NCBI RefSeq assembly: GCF_023702635.1
Contig: NZ_CP098455.1
Coordinates: forward strand, 3,038,001 to 3,102,000
Length of the DNA stretch: 64,000 bases
DNA from: Spongiibacter taiwanensis
GTDB lineage: Bacteria; Pseudomonadota; Gammaproteobacteria; Pseudomonadales; Spongiibacteraceae
Reading direction: 5' to 3'
The position numbers were made by a program, and so were the translations under genes. Within the stretch, counting starts at the first letter, position 1. Every line of letters starts with the position of its first letter. Shown piece after piece: positions 18,113 to 27,407 of this stretch. Under the pieces are notes generated by a model, which was given only the letters and a program-made list of their open reading frames with translations, had not been told where the DNA came from and made no database searches.

Positions 18113-20266
18113 ATGACAGCAAATACAGGATTTACCTATCAGGTCGACAGCGATGGCATTGCCCTGGTCACCATGGATATGCCCGGCCAGGCGGTGAATA
18201 TTATGAACAGCGATTACCTGCATTACATGGACCAGACCCTGGCAGCCATTCGTGCGGACCTCGGCCGCCTGAAGGGCGTGGTGCTGGCTTCGGCAAAAAG
18301 CACTTTCTTTGCCGGTGGTGATATCAAGACCATTATGCAGAGCAAACGCGATCAGGATTGGGATGCCGCCTTTGCGATGAACCTGCGGATCAAGGCCCAG
18401 TTGGCCGAGCTGGAAACCTTGGGTATTCCGGTGGTGGCGGCGATTAATGGCGCGGCCATGGGTGGCGGTTTCGAAATCTGTCTGGCATGCCACCACCGCA
18501 TTGCCCTGGACAGCAAGGCGGTGGCCATTCAATTGCCTGAAGTGAATCTGGGGCTGTTGCCGGGGGCGGGCGGGGTGGTGCGCACTGTGCGTCTGCTCGG
18601 CATTCAGAAGGCCTTTCCAGTGTTGATCGAAGCCAAAAAATATTCTGCCTCAGCGGCGCTGGAGGCGGGCCTGATCCATGAAACCGCCAGCTCTCCTGAG
18701 GATATGTTGGCCAAGGCCAAGGCTTATATTCTGGCTAACCCTGAGGCCTGCCAACCCTGGCTGGCCAAGGGCTACCGGATTCCCGGCGGCGATATGTACC
18801 ACGGCGCTAACGGTATGATGCTGGCCGGTGCTCCTGCCATGATTCAAAGTAAGACCCGGGGCCTGCTGCCCGCGCCGGAAACCATCCTCAAGGTGATGGC
18901 AGAAAGCAGTAACGTTGGCTATGAAGCGGCGATGAAGATAGAGGGGCGCTATTTCGCCGAGCTGCTGCGCAGCCCCGAGTCCACCGCGTTGATCAGCACC
19001 CTGTACTTCCAGATGAACGAAATTGCTGCAGGTGCCAGCCGTCCGACTGCGATTGCCCACAAGCAGATTGCCAAGGTGGGTGTACTCGGTGCTGGCATGA
19101 TGGGGCGGGGTATCGCCTACTCCACTGCCCTGTCCGGGACGGCCGTCGTGCTCAAGGATGTTTCTATTGAGAACGCCGAGAAGGGTAAGGACTACAGCCG
19201 CAAACTGCTGGCAAAACAGGTGGAAAAGGGGCGCAAGAGCCAGGAACAGGCGGATCAGATTCTTGCCCTGATTCAAACCACGGCAGATAACCAGGATTTG
19301 TCTGATTGCGATTTGATTATCGAGGCGGTGTTTGAAGATATCGAGTTGAAGCACAAGCTGACTCGGGAGATTGAGCCCTTCCTGAAACCGACCTGCGTTT
19401 GGGGCAGCAATACCTCAACCCTGCCCATCGGCCTGCTGGCCGAAGCATTCAGCGACCCCTCGCGATTTATCGGTGTGCACTTTTTCTCGCCGGTAGACAA
19501 AATGCCGCTGGTGGAAATTATCCGTGCCGAGCACAGCAGTGATGACACCCTGGCGCTGGTCTACGATTACACCCGCCAGATTCGCAAGTCGCCCATTGTG
19601 GTTAATGATGCCCGGGGCTTCTATACCTCCCGGGTGTTTGGCTGCTACGGCGATGAAGCCCTGCACCTGCTCACTGAAGGCGTGAAGCCCATTCTGATCG
19701 AGAATATGGGCAAGTTTGCCGGCATGCCAGTTGGCCCGCTGGCGATTATGGATGAAGTCGAAATCGAGCTGATGCGTAAAGTTGGTGAAACCAACAAGGC
19801 CCTGGACGAACGTCTGGGTGATGATTTTCACAGTGTGCATAGCAAACTTCAAGACCTCTCTGGCGAGATGTGTCGTATGGGGCGCACGGGTCGCGGCTGT
19901 GGCAAGGGCTACTATGATTATTTCGCAGACGGTTCCAAGGTGTTGTGGCCTGGCTTAAAAGATAAATTTGGCGGCGAAACAGAGATGCCGCTGGAGGATA
20001 TTCGCGACCGGTTAATGTTTCGCCAGGTGGTGGAAGCACTCGACTGTATTCATCGGGGTGTGGTCCGTTCCGCCCGCGATGCCAATATTGGGTCGCTATT
20101 TGGCTGGGGCTTCCCCACCCATACCGGCGGCGCCTTTCACTTTATTGAGTGGTTTGGTGGTGAGCAGGCTTTTAGCCAGCGAGCGGCCGAGCTGGCCAGT
20201 AAGTACGGTAGTCGTTTTGCCCTGCCGGCCAGTATTGCAGATATAAAATCAATGATGGTGAGTTAG
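18113..20266 (+). CDS. Bifunctional enoyl-CoA hydratase/3-hydroxyacyl-CoA dehydrogenase (FadB/FadJ-type)
   Basis: A 717-residue multifunctional beta-oxidation protein. The N-terminal crotonase domain has FAGGDIKTIM, NGAAMGGGFEICLACHH and LPEVNLGLLPGAGG with its catalytic Glu. The central Rossmann domain starts at KVGVLGAGMMGRGIAYSTAL, with the dehydrogenase signature GVHFFSPVDKMPLVEI and GFYTSRVFG. A C-terminal HAD domain extends to the end. ATG 18113 with GGGAAG upstream is preferred over the longer open frame that overlaps the thiolase gene. It pairs with the thiolase. Confidence 0.94.
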   Translation: MTANTGFTYQVDSDGIALVTMDMPGQAVNIMNSDYLHYMDQTLAAIRADLGRLKGVVLASAKSTFFAGGDIKTIMQSKRDQDWDAAFAMNLRIKAQLAELETLGIPVVAAINGAAMGGGFEICLACHHRIALDSKAVAIQLPEVNLGLLPGAGGVVRTVRLLGIQKAFPVLIEAKKYSASAALEAGLIHETASSPEDMLAKAKAYILANPEACQPWLAKGYRIPGGDMYHGANGMMLAGAPAMIQSKTRGLLPAPETILKVMAESSNVGYEAAMKIEGRYFAELLRSPESTALISTLYFQMNEIAAGASRPTAIAHKQIAKVGVLGAGMMGRGIAYSTALSGTAVVLKDVSIENAEKGKDYSRKLLAKQVEKGRKSQEQADQILALIQTTADNQDLSDCDLIIEAVFEDIELKHKLTREIEPFLKPTCVWGSNTSTLPIGLLAEAFSDPSRFIGVHFFSPVDKMPLVEIIRAEHSSDDTLALVYDYTRQIRKSPIVVNDARGFYTSRVFGCYGDEALHLLTEGVKPILIENMGKFAGMPVGPLAIMDEVEIELMRKVGETNKALDERLGDDFHSVHSKLQDLSGEMCRMGRTGRGCGKGYYDYFADGSKVLWPGLKDKFGGETEMPLEDIRDRLMFRQVVEALDCIHRGVVRSARDANIGSLFGWGFPTHTGGAFHFIEWFGGEQAFSQRAAELASKYGSRFALPASIADIKSMMVS

Positions 20267-20317
20267 GTGCTGGTTTTAGCCTGACTCATTGATGGCGGTG
20301 GAGACACGCGGGAAACG

Positions 20318-21865
20318 ATGAACCTGACGACCGCGCTGCACAAAGGGGCGAAAAATTTCCCTGACCGAATCGCAACGGTCTTCGCTGGTCGCCAGCGAAG
20401 TTTCGCGCAGCTGCAGGACAGGGTGGCGCGACTGGCGGCGGTATTTGCGGCCAAGGGCGTGGCGCCGGGGGATCGGGTGGCCGTTATTTCCCCAAATAGT
20501 GACCGGCTGTTTGAAATTATTCTGGCCACACTGTGGCTGGGTGGGGTGGCGGTTCCCCTCAATACCCGTTGGGGGCAAAGTGAGTTTGTCGCTGCGCTGG
20601 CAGACGCCGAGCCGACGTTGTTGTTGCTTAGGGAGCATTTTGCCGATGTCGCTACAGGGGAGGGCTTCGCGAGGCTTGTGGCCAAACCCCAAGTCATGAT
20701 GTTTCGCTTACAGGATGATTGCGATCTTGAGGATCTGATGGCGGTCACCGAGCCAATTTCTGATCAACGCTGTGGCGGTGATGCGCTCGCGTTCATCCTG
20801 TTTACCGGTGGTACTACCGGCCGGGCGAAAGGCGTGATGCTGAGCCATAGCGCTTTGCTGACGGCGGCCTTGAACCAGACAGCGGCGGGCTGCGGCTGCT
20901 CAGGCAGTGTGTATGCTCATGTTGCGCCCTTGTTTCACATGGCGGATTTACAGCTGATGGCTACCCAGCTTTTGGCGATGGGTACCCATGTTTTTGTTGC
21001 CAGTTTTAATCCGCCTGAGTTGCAAGCCCTGGTGGCAGAACTGGCAGTGAGCGATATTCTACTGGTGCCGGCGATGCTCCACGCAGTGCTGGCCCATCCT
21101 GATTTTGATGCCAGCAAGTTGGCAGGCCTGAAGCGGATCTTCTATGGCGCCGCGCCAATGTCAGCTGCGTTGCTGGATCGGGCGCTGGCGCTGCTGCCCG
21201 GCTGTGAGTTTGTGCAGGGCTATGGCATGACCGAAACCTGCCTGGCCACCATGCTGCCAGCTTCCTGCCACGTCTCTGGAGCAGAGGGGCGGGCGGCAGC
21301 GCGCTTACGCTCAGCGGGCCTCGAGCTGCCAATGATGGAGATACGTATCGCTGATAAGTGTGATCAGCCTTTGCCAGCAGGCCAGGTTGGCGAAATCCAG
21401 ATTTGCAGTCCGGCACTAATGCAAGGTTACTGGCGCAACCCAGAAAAGACCCGCGAGGTAATTCGGGGTGGTTGGATGTGCACCGAGGATCTGGGCTATC
21501 AGGATAATGATGGTTTTCTGTATGTAGTGGATCGCCTGAAGGACATGATCATCTCTGGTGGAGAGAATGTGTATTCCTCCGAAGTGGAAAGCGTGATCAG
21601 TCGTTATCCTGGTGTCGCCCAGTGTGCCGTCGTAGGGCTGGCCGATGAACACTGGGGAGAACGGGTTCACGCTGAGCTGGTATTGCAGCCGGGTGTAAGC
21701 TTCAGTCAGGCGGATTTTGAGGATTTTTGCCGAGGCCAGATGAGCGCCTATAAGGTTCCTCGCTCTGTTAGCGTAGTTGCTGCGCTGCCGCTGTCGCCAG
21801 CGGGAAAAATATTGAAAGTGGCAATCCGTGAGCGGCACGCTCAAGGTCGGCAGCCAGAGCCTTAA
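20318..21865 (+). CDS. AMP-dependent acyl-CoA synthetase
   Basis: A 515-residue ANL-superfamily ligase activating a carboxylic acid to its CoA thioester. The P-loop LFTGGTTGRAKGV, YGMTETC, the hinge/adenylate motif YVVDRLKDMIISGGENVYSS and the C-terminal catalytic Lys in LSPAGKILK are all intact. GGGAAA precedes the ATG. It follows the bifunctional protein by 51 nt in the same direction. It is only distantly related to the next synthetase, so the two probably accept different acids. Confidence 0.92.
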   Translation: MNLTTALHKGAKNFPDRIATVFAGRQRSFAQLQDRVARLAAVFAAKGVAPGDRVAVISPNSDRLFEIILATLWLGGVAVPLNTRWGQSEFVAALADAEPTLLLLREHFADVATGEGFARLVAKPQVMMFRLQDDCDLEDLMAVTEPISDQRCGGDALAFILFTGGTTGRAKGVMLSHSALLTAALNQTAAGCGCSGSVYAHVAPLFHMADLQLMATQLLAMGTHVFVASFNPPELQALVAELAVSDILLVPAMLHAVLAHPDFDASKLAGLKRIFYGAAPMSAALLDRALALLPGCEFVQGYGMTETCLATMLPASCHVSGAEGRAAARLRSAGLELPMMEIRIADKCDQPLPAGQVGEIQICSPALMQGYWRNPEKTREVIRGGWMCTEDLGYQDNDGFLYVVDRLKDMIISGGENVYSSEVESVISRYPGVAQCAVVGLADEHWGERVHAELVLQPGVSFSQADFEDFCRGQMSAYKVPRSVSVVAALPLSPAGKILKVAIRERHAQGRQPEP

Positions 21866-21973
21866 TGAATAATTATCACGCCAATAATATGGCTAAACTT
21901 TGCTATAAAGCTGAGCTAGGTTACCTAGCCAAGCGACTGTTTTTGCCAAGCTATTATCTTTTGAGAGGTGACT

Positions 21974-23521
21974 GTGGAACAACAACGCAAACTTTATCCC
22001 ACGGCCTGGCTGCCGGAATTTGCCGACAAGCCTGCGGTAATCATCGCGGAAACGGGCGCCAGCCTCAGCTATGGCGAGCTTGATGCCCAAGCCAATCAGT
22101 TGTGCCGTTTTTATCTGCATGCTGGATTGGAGGCTGGTGAGCACGTGGCTTATATCACTGAGAACCGGCTCGAGTGCATGCCCATACAGTGGGGCGCGCA
22201 CTACGCCGGCCTCTATTACACCTTTATCAGCACCCGGCTGACTGGTGGTGAAGCGGCCTATATTGTTGGCGACTGCGACGCCAAGATTGTCGTGGTAACG
22301 GCAAAAACGGCGCCCGTGGTGTTGGAAAGCCTGAACAATATGGAAAACCCGCCGCAGATTTTCTGTCTCGATCCGGTGGCTGGATTGCCGCTGTTAGGTG
22401 AAGCGATCAAGGGTTTTGACCCAACTCCGGTTGAGGGGACGCTGGAGGGTAGCGATATGCTGTATTCTTCTGGCACAACCGGCAAACCCAAGGGTGTTAA
22501 GCCTGTCCTGACCGGTTTGCCGCTGGGTTCGACATCGCCCATTGCGGGTCTGCTGCAGAGAGGCTTTGCGGCAAATGAGAACTCGGTATACCTGTCGCCC
22601 GCGCCTTATTACCATGCTGCGCCGCTGAAGTGGTCATTGGCAATTACCGTGCTCGGCGGCACGGTGGTTATGACCGAGCGCTTTGATGCGGAGGCGGTGC
22701 TGGCCTACATTGAGAAGTATAAAGTGACCCACAGTCAGTGGGTGCCGACCATGTTTCACCGCCTGCTGGCGCTGCCGGACGAGGTCAAGGCCAAGTACGA
22801 TACCTCGTCACAAAAGGTGGCAGTGCATGCTGCGGCGCCCTGTCCGATCGCCACTAAGCAGGCGATGATCGATTGGTGGGGACCGATAATTTTTGAATAC
22901 TACTCCTGTACCGAGGCCATTGGCATGACCTTTACTGACAGCCAGGCCTGGCTGTCACACCCGGGTACGGTAGGGCGACCCTTGTTGGGGGTGCCCCATA
23001 TTCTGGATGAAGAAGGCAACGAACTGCCGGCGGGGCAGGACGGTTTGGTCTACTTCTCCGATGGCGTTCCATTTACCTACCACAACGACCCTGGCAAAAC
23101 GGCGGAAGCTCACAATTCCAAGGGTTGGGCAACAGTGGGTGATGTTGGTCACCTGGACGCCGAGGGCTTTCTGTATTTGACCGACCGCAAGAGCAATATG
23201 ATTATTTCTGGGGGGGTCAATGTGTATCCCCAGGAAACGGAAAACCTGTTGGTCACCCATCCCAAGGTCTTTGATGTGGCTGTGATTGGCATTCCCAACG
23301 AGGATCTGGGCGAAGCGGTCTGTGCCGTGGTTCAGTTGGAGCAGGGGATTGAACCTTCCGACGAGCTGGCTGATGAGCTCAGCCGTTTTTGTCGGGCCCA
23401 GTTGTCGTCGATTAAATGCCCCCGTCGCATAGACTTCCGTGAAGCCTTGCCGCGAGAGCCCAATGGCAAACTGTTGAAGCGATTGTTGGTGGATGAATAT
23501 CGAAAAGCGGCTCAACAATAG
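21974..23521 (+). CDS. AMP-dependent acyl-CoA synthetase
   Basis: A 515-residue ANL ligase with P-loop LYSSGTTGKPKGVKPV, acyl/AMP motif YSCTEAIGMTF, hinge YLTDRKSNMIISGGVNVYP and catalytic Lys in REPNGKLLKRLL. GTG 21974 is preferred over the GTG six nt earlier because GAGG is 5 nt upstream. The truncated gene at 26356-27351 is its paralogue. A terminator-like hairpin follows the stop. Substrate unknown. Confidence 0.92.
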   Translation: MEQQRKLYPTAWLPEFADKPAVIIAETGASLSYGELDAQANQLCRFYLHAGLEAGEHVAYITENRLECMPIQWGAHYAGLYYTFISTRLTGGEAAYIVGDCDAKIVVVTAKTAPVVLESLNNMENPPQIFCLDPVAGLPLLGEAIKGFDPTPVEGTLEGSDMLYSSGTTGKPKGVKPVLTGLPLGSTSPIAGLLQRGFAANENSVYLSPAPYYHAAPLKWSLAITVLGGTVVMTERFDAEAVLAYIEKYKVTHSQWVPTMFHRLLALPDEVKAKYDTSSQKVAVHAAAPCPIATKQAMIDWWGPIIFEYYSCTEAIGMTFTDSQAWLSHPGTVGRPLLGVPHILDEEGNELPAGQDGLVYFSDGVPFTYHNDPGKTAEAHNSKGWATVGDVGHLDAEGFLYLTDRKSNMIISGGVNVYPQETENLLVTHPKVFDVAVIGIPNEDLGEAVCAVVQLEQGIEPSDELADELSRFCRAQLSSIKCPRRIDFREALPREPNGKLLKRLLVDEYRKAAQQ

Positions 23522-23551
23522 CGAAATCTGGAAGCTGGCTTCGAGATTTCG
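23522..23551 (+). terminator. Terminator-like hairpin after the acyl-CoA synthetase
   Basis: The arms CGAAATCT (23522-23529) and AGATTTCG (23544-23551) enclose a second stem, GAAG/CTTC, with a single G-G mismatch. It begins at the base after the stop codon and is followed by a T-rich TTAGTATTAATTTTA. Confidence 0.6.
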
Positions 23552-23999
23552 TTAGTATTAATTTTAGCATCTTTGAGCTACAGCCTGGGGCGGTAATTCG
23601 ACCTGCCTGAGCCGCCGCCAGGTCAACGCTGGTTGGCTTAAAGTCGGCGCTTTGGGCTACCAAGTTTTGCTTTCTACTGGAGCCGAAAAGGCGTGCCGGA
23701 CCCTGATGATGTCTGGCCACGCCCCCACTCCCGTAAGATTTTCTGCGCCATCTTGGCCCGTTAACGCATTGCTTCCAGCGTTCGGACTTCCATTGTGTCA
23801 CCATCTGTTCCTACTCGGGGAGAACCTGGTCTGGTCATTGTTTTGCTGAAGTATATCAGCAGCTCATAATGACCTGGCTTGCCGACGGCAAGGCGCCTAA
23901 AGGGTCGTAGTATTTTGCGGCGAGGACGTTATGTAACCAGCCGGTTTGTGGAGGGTGAACTTGCCTGCGCTATGATCACTGAACTTCCCTCATGGACCG
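23552..23999. other. Gene-poor stretch between convergent genes
   Basis: About 450 nt between a plus-strand synthetase stop and the minus-strand SDR stop. The short open frames here show no ribosome site or family motif, so I call no gene. A small hairpin CTTGCC-GAC-GGCAAG lies at 23878-23892 without a T-run. I see no RNA gene, repeat or insertion sequence. Confidence 0.5.
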
Positions 24000-24767
24000 C
24001 TAGCGCTTTTCCAAGATATGAACGGCGCCCCAGAGGGTTTGGGGGAACCAGCGCCTCAGGCGGTAGGTCATTGGGGTCAGTGGACCAGGAAAAACCCATA
24101 ACCCTTTGCCTTTGAGCTTACGTTCAATGGCTTTGAGGACAACTTCGGGTTTTAGTGGCGGAAATACGTCAAAGAGTTTCGGCCAGCAGCTGCGGGCCTG
24201 ATCCAGTAATGGCGTTGCCACTATCGGCGGACAGACACAGACTATTCGCACCCCACTGTTACGGGTTTCATGGAAGAGCACTTCGGTGTAGGCCGCTACC
24301 GCGTGTTTGGAGGCATTGTAGGCGCCCATATAAATAATAGGCCAGTGTCCGGCCATGGAGGCGTAGCTGACGAACTCACCTTGGCCACGCTCTAGCATCA
24401 GTGGCAAGGCTGCCTGACTGACGTTGACCAGGCCACCATAATTGATGGCCATAATTTTATTGATGAGGTGGGGCCCCTGATCCAGAATTTCGGCCAGTGG
24501 CATGATGGCAGCGGCATTGACCAGCCGAAAAATGGGGCCAAGTTCTGCTTCGCAGCGTGAGACCGCCGCAGTGACGGCTTCTTCATCGGTTATGTCACAG
24601 GGCAGTGCCAGTAAATCCGGGGAATCGCCAAGTTGGCCCAGCCCTTCGAGGTTAATATCGACGGCGGCAACGCGCCACCCTTCTGCCAGCGCCTTTTTGG
24701 TGCTAAGCAATCCCAGGCCGCTGCCGGCTCCAGTGATGAACATGACTCTTTTTGAGGTATTAACCAT
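24000..24767 (-). CDS. Short-chain dehydrogenase/reductase
   Basis: A 255-residue classical SDR oxidising or reducing an alcohol/ketone with NAD(P). The cofactor motif TGAGSGLG is at residues 12-19, D37 in AAVDIN suggests NAD preference, and the catalytic Ser137, Tyr150 and Lys154 (YNASK) are correctly spaced. The tail (PLTPMTYRLRRWFPQTLWG) resembles membrane-associating SDRs. Operator copy E lies 64 nt upstream, so it is probably transcribed separately from the acyl-CoA dehydrogenase behind it. Confidence 0.9.
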   Translation of the reverse strand: MVNTSKRVMFITGAGSGLGLLSTKKALAEGWRVAAVDINLEGLGQLGDSPDLLALPCDITDEEAVTAAVSRCEAELGPIFRLVNAAAIMPLAEILDQGPHLINKIMAINYGGLVNVSQAALPLMLERGQGEFVSYASMAGHWPIIYMGAYNASKHAVAAYTEVLFHETRNSGVRIVCVCPPIVATPLLDQARSCWPKLFDVFPPLKPEVVLKAIERKLKGKGLWVFPGPLTPMTYRLRRWFPQTLWGAVHILEKR

Positions 24768-24831
24768 AGCTGGATTTGAATGTTAGGTGAAGTTGAAGTG
24801 ACGATGCTAAACCGCTTGCGACAGAACACTT

Positions 24832-24847
24832 TCGTCGCAAGCGACTA
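24832..24847. promoter_or_regulatory. Operator-like palindrome, copy E
   Basis: TCGTCGCAAGCGACTA, 64 nt upstream of the SDR start. The last arm deviates by one base. A second inverted repeat overlaps it: CGCTTGCGAC (24813-24822) pairs perfectly with GTCGCAAGCG (24834-24843) across 11 nt, so the region can form alternative palindromes. Confidence 0.6.
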
Positions 24848-24967
24848 ATTTAGATTGAGCAGCCCCTTTGAATTTGGAGGCGTGGTGCTTTGACTTCGTC
24901 AAGGACGGCGCCCACGGTTGGAAGCGAAGTTTGTTCACGATGGCGGATTATTCGCTTCCAGAGCAGC

Positions 24968-26119
24968 TTAAATGTTGCGCCCGATCAGGTCCTTAAGTAC
25001 TTCGTTGGCGCCAGCGTAAATTGCCTCAATTCGTGCATCTACATACATGCGGGCGATCGGGTATTCAAGAATATAACCGTGGCCGCCAAAGAGCTGTAAG
25101 CAGCGGTTAATCACATCGGCATGGGTGTCGCTCATCCACCACTTGCTCATCGACGCCAGGTCGCTGGTGATATTGCCGCTGATCATCTGCTCGATGGTGA
25201 AATCGACAAACACCCGGGCGATGGTGGCGTGGGTTTTGACTTCGGCCAGTTCCAGTCGGGTGTTTTGCAGGTCGATCAGTTTGCCGCCGAACATGCTGCG
25301 GTCCTTGGCGTAGTCGCTGGTGACTTTAAGTGCATGTTCCATAACGGCGGCGCAATTGACACCGGACAGCACGCGCTCATAGGTCAGGTCTTTCATCATC
25401 TGATAAAAGCCTTGGCCCTCTACCTCGCCCAGCAAACGGTCGGCAGGGACAACGCAGTCGTCAAAGAACAGCTCGGCGGTATCCGAGCCGTGGAGGCCGA
25501 TTTTTTTGAGGCGCTTGCTGACCGCAAAGCCTGGGGTTTTGGTTTCAAAGATAAACAGCGAGACCCCTTTGGCTCTTTGGCTGGGGTCGGTTTTGGCGGC
25601 CAAAATCAGTATGTCGGCGGTAGAGCCGTTGGTGATAAAGGTCTTGGCGCCATTGATCACGTAGTTGTCGCCATCGCGAATGGCTTTGGTGCGCATGTTT
25701 TGCAGGTCGGTACCGCCGCTGGGCTCGGTCATGCCCATGCCGGCGATCAGTTCACCACTGCAGATGCCGGGCAACCAACGGTGCTTTTGGGCTTCGGTGC
25801 CGTAGCGCTCAATGTAGTGGGCGGCGATCACGTGGATCTGCTTGCAGGTGCGCCAGCTGCTGTCGCCGGCGACACAGAGTTCGTGGCCGATAATGGCCTC
25901 GTGGCCAAAGTGACCGCCGACACCGCCGTATTCGGCCTTGATGTCTGGGGCGAGCATGCCCAGTTCCCCGGCTTGCAGCCAGACCTCCCGGTCGGTGTAG
26001 CCCTGCTCAAACCAGCGTTCCTGGCGAGGCATGATTTCTTCGGCAACGAAGCGTTTGGCCATGTCCCGCACGGCGTCGAGTTCGTCGTCCATCCAGTGGG
26101 GGCGATAGTTGTCAATCAT
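24968..26119 (-). CDS. Acyl-CoA dehydrogenase (383-residue type)
   Basis: Same length and architecture as 12246-13397, with long stretches of near-identity (for example VNCAAVMEHA and RLKKIGLHGSDT). It carries LIAGMGMTEPSGGTD at the FAD site and a probable catalytic Glu in LTYERVLSG, and reads YAGANE at the C-terminal position. It probably arose by duplication within this locus. Operator copy F is 60 nt upstream. Both copies appear intact, so they may act at different steps or form a heteromeric enzyme. Confidence 0.93.
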   Translation of the reverse strand: MIDNYRPHWMDDELDAVRDMAKRFVAEEIMPRQERWFEQGYTDREVWLQAGELGMLAPDIKAEYGGVGGHFGHEAIIGHELCVAGDSSWRTCKQIHVIAAHYIERYGTEAQKHRWLPGICSGELIAGMGMTEPSGGTDLQNMRTKAIRDGDNYVINGAKTFITNGSTADILILAAKTDPSQRAKGVSLFIFETKTPGFAVSKRLKKIGLHGSDTAELFFDDCVVPADRLLGEVEGQGFYQMMKDLTYERVLSGVNCAAVMEHALKVTSDYAKDRSMFGGKLIDLQNTRLELAEVKTHATIARVFVDFTIEQMISGNITSDLASMSKWWMSDTHADVINRCLQLFGGHGYILEYPIARMYVDARIEAIYAGANEVLKDLIGRNI

Positions 26120-26179
26120 TGAAAATGTCCAGCGTGGGATTGTTGAGTTAAAGTCTAGAAAACCCCTATTTCGATGTTA

Positions 26180-26195
26180 TCGTCGCTTCCGACGA
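26180..26195. promoter_or_regulatory. Operator-like palindrome, copy F
   Basis: TCGTCGCTTCCGACGA with perfect six-base arms, extended by one A-T pair. It lies in the 236-nt divergent region between the acyl-CoA dehydrogenase (start 26119) and the truncated synthetase (start 26356). Confidence 0.72.
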
Positions 26196-26355
26196 TTCCC
26201 TTTTTGCGTGGTCTTTCAATAATTCGACTATCAGCTAAACCGCCGTGAAATGTGTGCTTTAAGTTCATGCAGGCCTATGTCATTGGCCGCCGGTGGTGTT
26301 GGCGTGGCTTAGGCGCAGGGCACATTTCCGTCATGCGCAGCAGACGGAGGGCGGC

Positions 26356-27351
26356 ATGAACCTTGCGCAAAAAAAACTCAAGGTGGGGGTTCTATATCCC
26401 GGTGCGCTGCTGCCTGAGAAAGCTGACAAGCCCGCTGTGATTATGGCGGATAGCCGTCATCAACTAACCTACCGACAGTTGGATGCCTTCGCCAATCGGC
26501 TGGGGCGGCTGTTTCAATGGCGGGGCCTAAAGGCTGGCCAGCAGGTAGTGTATTTATGCCGTACCCGCCTGGAATGTCTCTGGTTGCAGTGGGGTGCCCA
26601 CTACGCGGGGCTGCGCTATACCTTTATCGATCCCAATCTGGCGGTTGATCGCCTTCGTACCCTGCTCAGTGATTGCGCCGCCAATGCGGTGGTTGTTGAT
26701 GGGCAGACGCCGGCTGAGGTGATCACCGCACTGCGCAGCATGGCGAATTCCCCCAGGGTCTATTCCCTCGACCTGGTTGCTGGCCTGCCGTTGCTGGAAG
26801 ACGAAATCCTTGCCTTCGACACCGCGCCGCTGGGCAATGCACTGGAAGGGATGGCCATGGCTTGCCAGATGGCAGCGGGTGACGGGCCAAGAGCTCTCAG
26901 GGGTGATCAACGGCCTTTGCCCCTTGGTTCAACCTTGCCGCCATTTAGCCTGCCAGCGTCGGCCGCTGATCTCAGTGATGAGACGGTTTACCTGTCGCTG
27001 CTCCCCCATCACCGCTATGAGACGGTGAAGTGGTGTCAGGGGGTCTCTGCTCTCGGCGGCACGGTGGTGATGATGACGCAAGATGCGCCAGAAACCATCC
27101 TTGCCACCATCAATCGTTATCGGGTGAGCCACGGTGTGTTTGACGAAGGGACCTTCCGCGGCTTACTGGCGCTGCCGGCCAGCGTGAGAGCCCGCTATGA
27201 TGTCAGCAGCCTCCGTGCTGCGGTTCACTGTGCCGGTTTGGGGTCGAGTCAACTGGCTGGGGCAATGATGCAGTGGTGGGGCCCGGTGCTTTACCAGGAT
27301 CAGGCCGCTGTCACCGAGGCCGCTGTCACCCAGGAGATGGGGGCAGTCTGA
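26356..27351 (+). CDS. Truncated, probably inactive acyl-CoA synthetase-like protein
   Basis: A 331-residue paralogue of the N-terminal two thirds of the synthetase at 21974-23521. Matching segments include LPEKADKPAVIMADS, LQWGAHYAGLRYTFI and DLVAGLPLLE. The P-loop is destroyed: the SSGTTGKPKG position reads AAGDGPRALRGD. The protein ends where YSCTEAIGMTF should be, so the hinge and the C-terminal catalytic domain are absent. Yet the frame is open throughout, and GGAGG lies 5 nt before ATG 26356. It could be a decaying gene or a retained pseudoenzyme that binds acyl ligands or a partner. Confidence 0.75.
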   Translation: MNLAQKKLKVGVLYPGALLPEKADKPAVIMADSRHQLTYRQLDAFANRLGRLFQWRGLKAGQQVVYLCRTRLECLWLQWGAHYAGLRYTFIDPNLAVDRLRTLLSDCAANAVVVDGQTPAEVITALRSMANSPRVYSLDLVAGLPLLEDEILAFDTAPLGNALEGMAMACQMAAGDGPRALRGDQRPLPLGSTLPPFSLPASAADLSDETVYLSLLPHHRYETVKWCQGVSALGGTVVMMTQDAPETILATINRYRVSHGVFDEGTFRGLLALPASVRARYDVSSLRAAVHCAGLGSSQLAGAMMQWWGPVLYQDQAAVTEAAVTQEMGAV

Positions 27352-27407
27352 GGCGCTTGGGTTAGGGGATTAATTTCTTCGGGTGTGGAATTCAACTGCC
27401 CAGGGCA

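Noticed and set aside
23652-24115. Short plus-strand frames in the 23.5-24.1 kb gap
   Set aside because: No ribosome site or motif, Arg-rich translations typical of non-coding GC-rich DNA.
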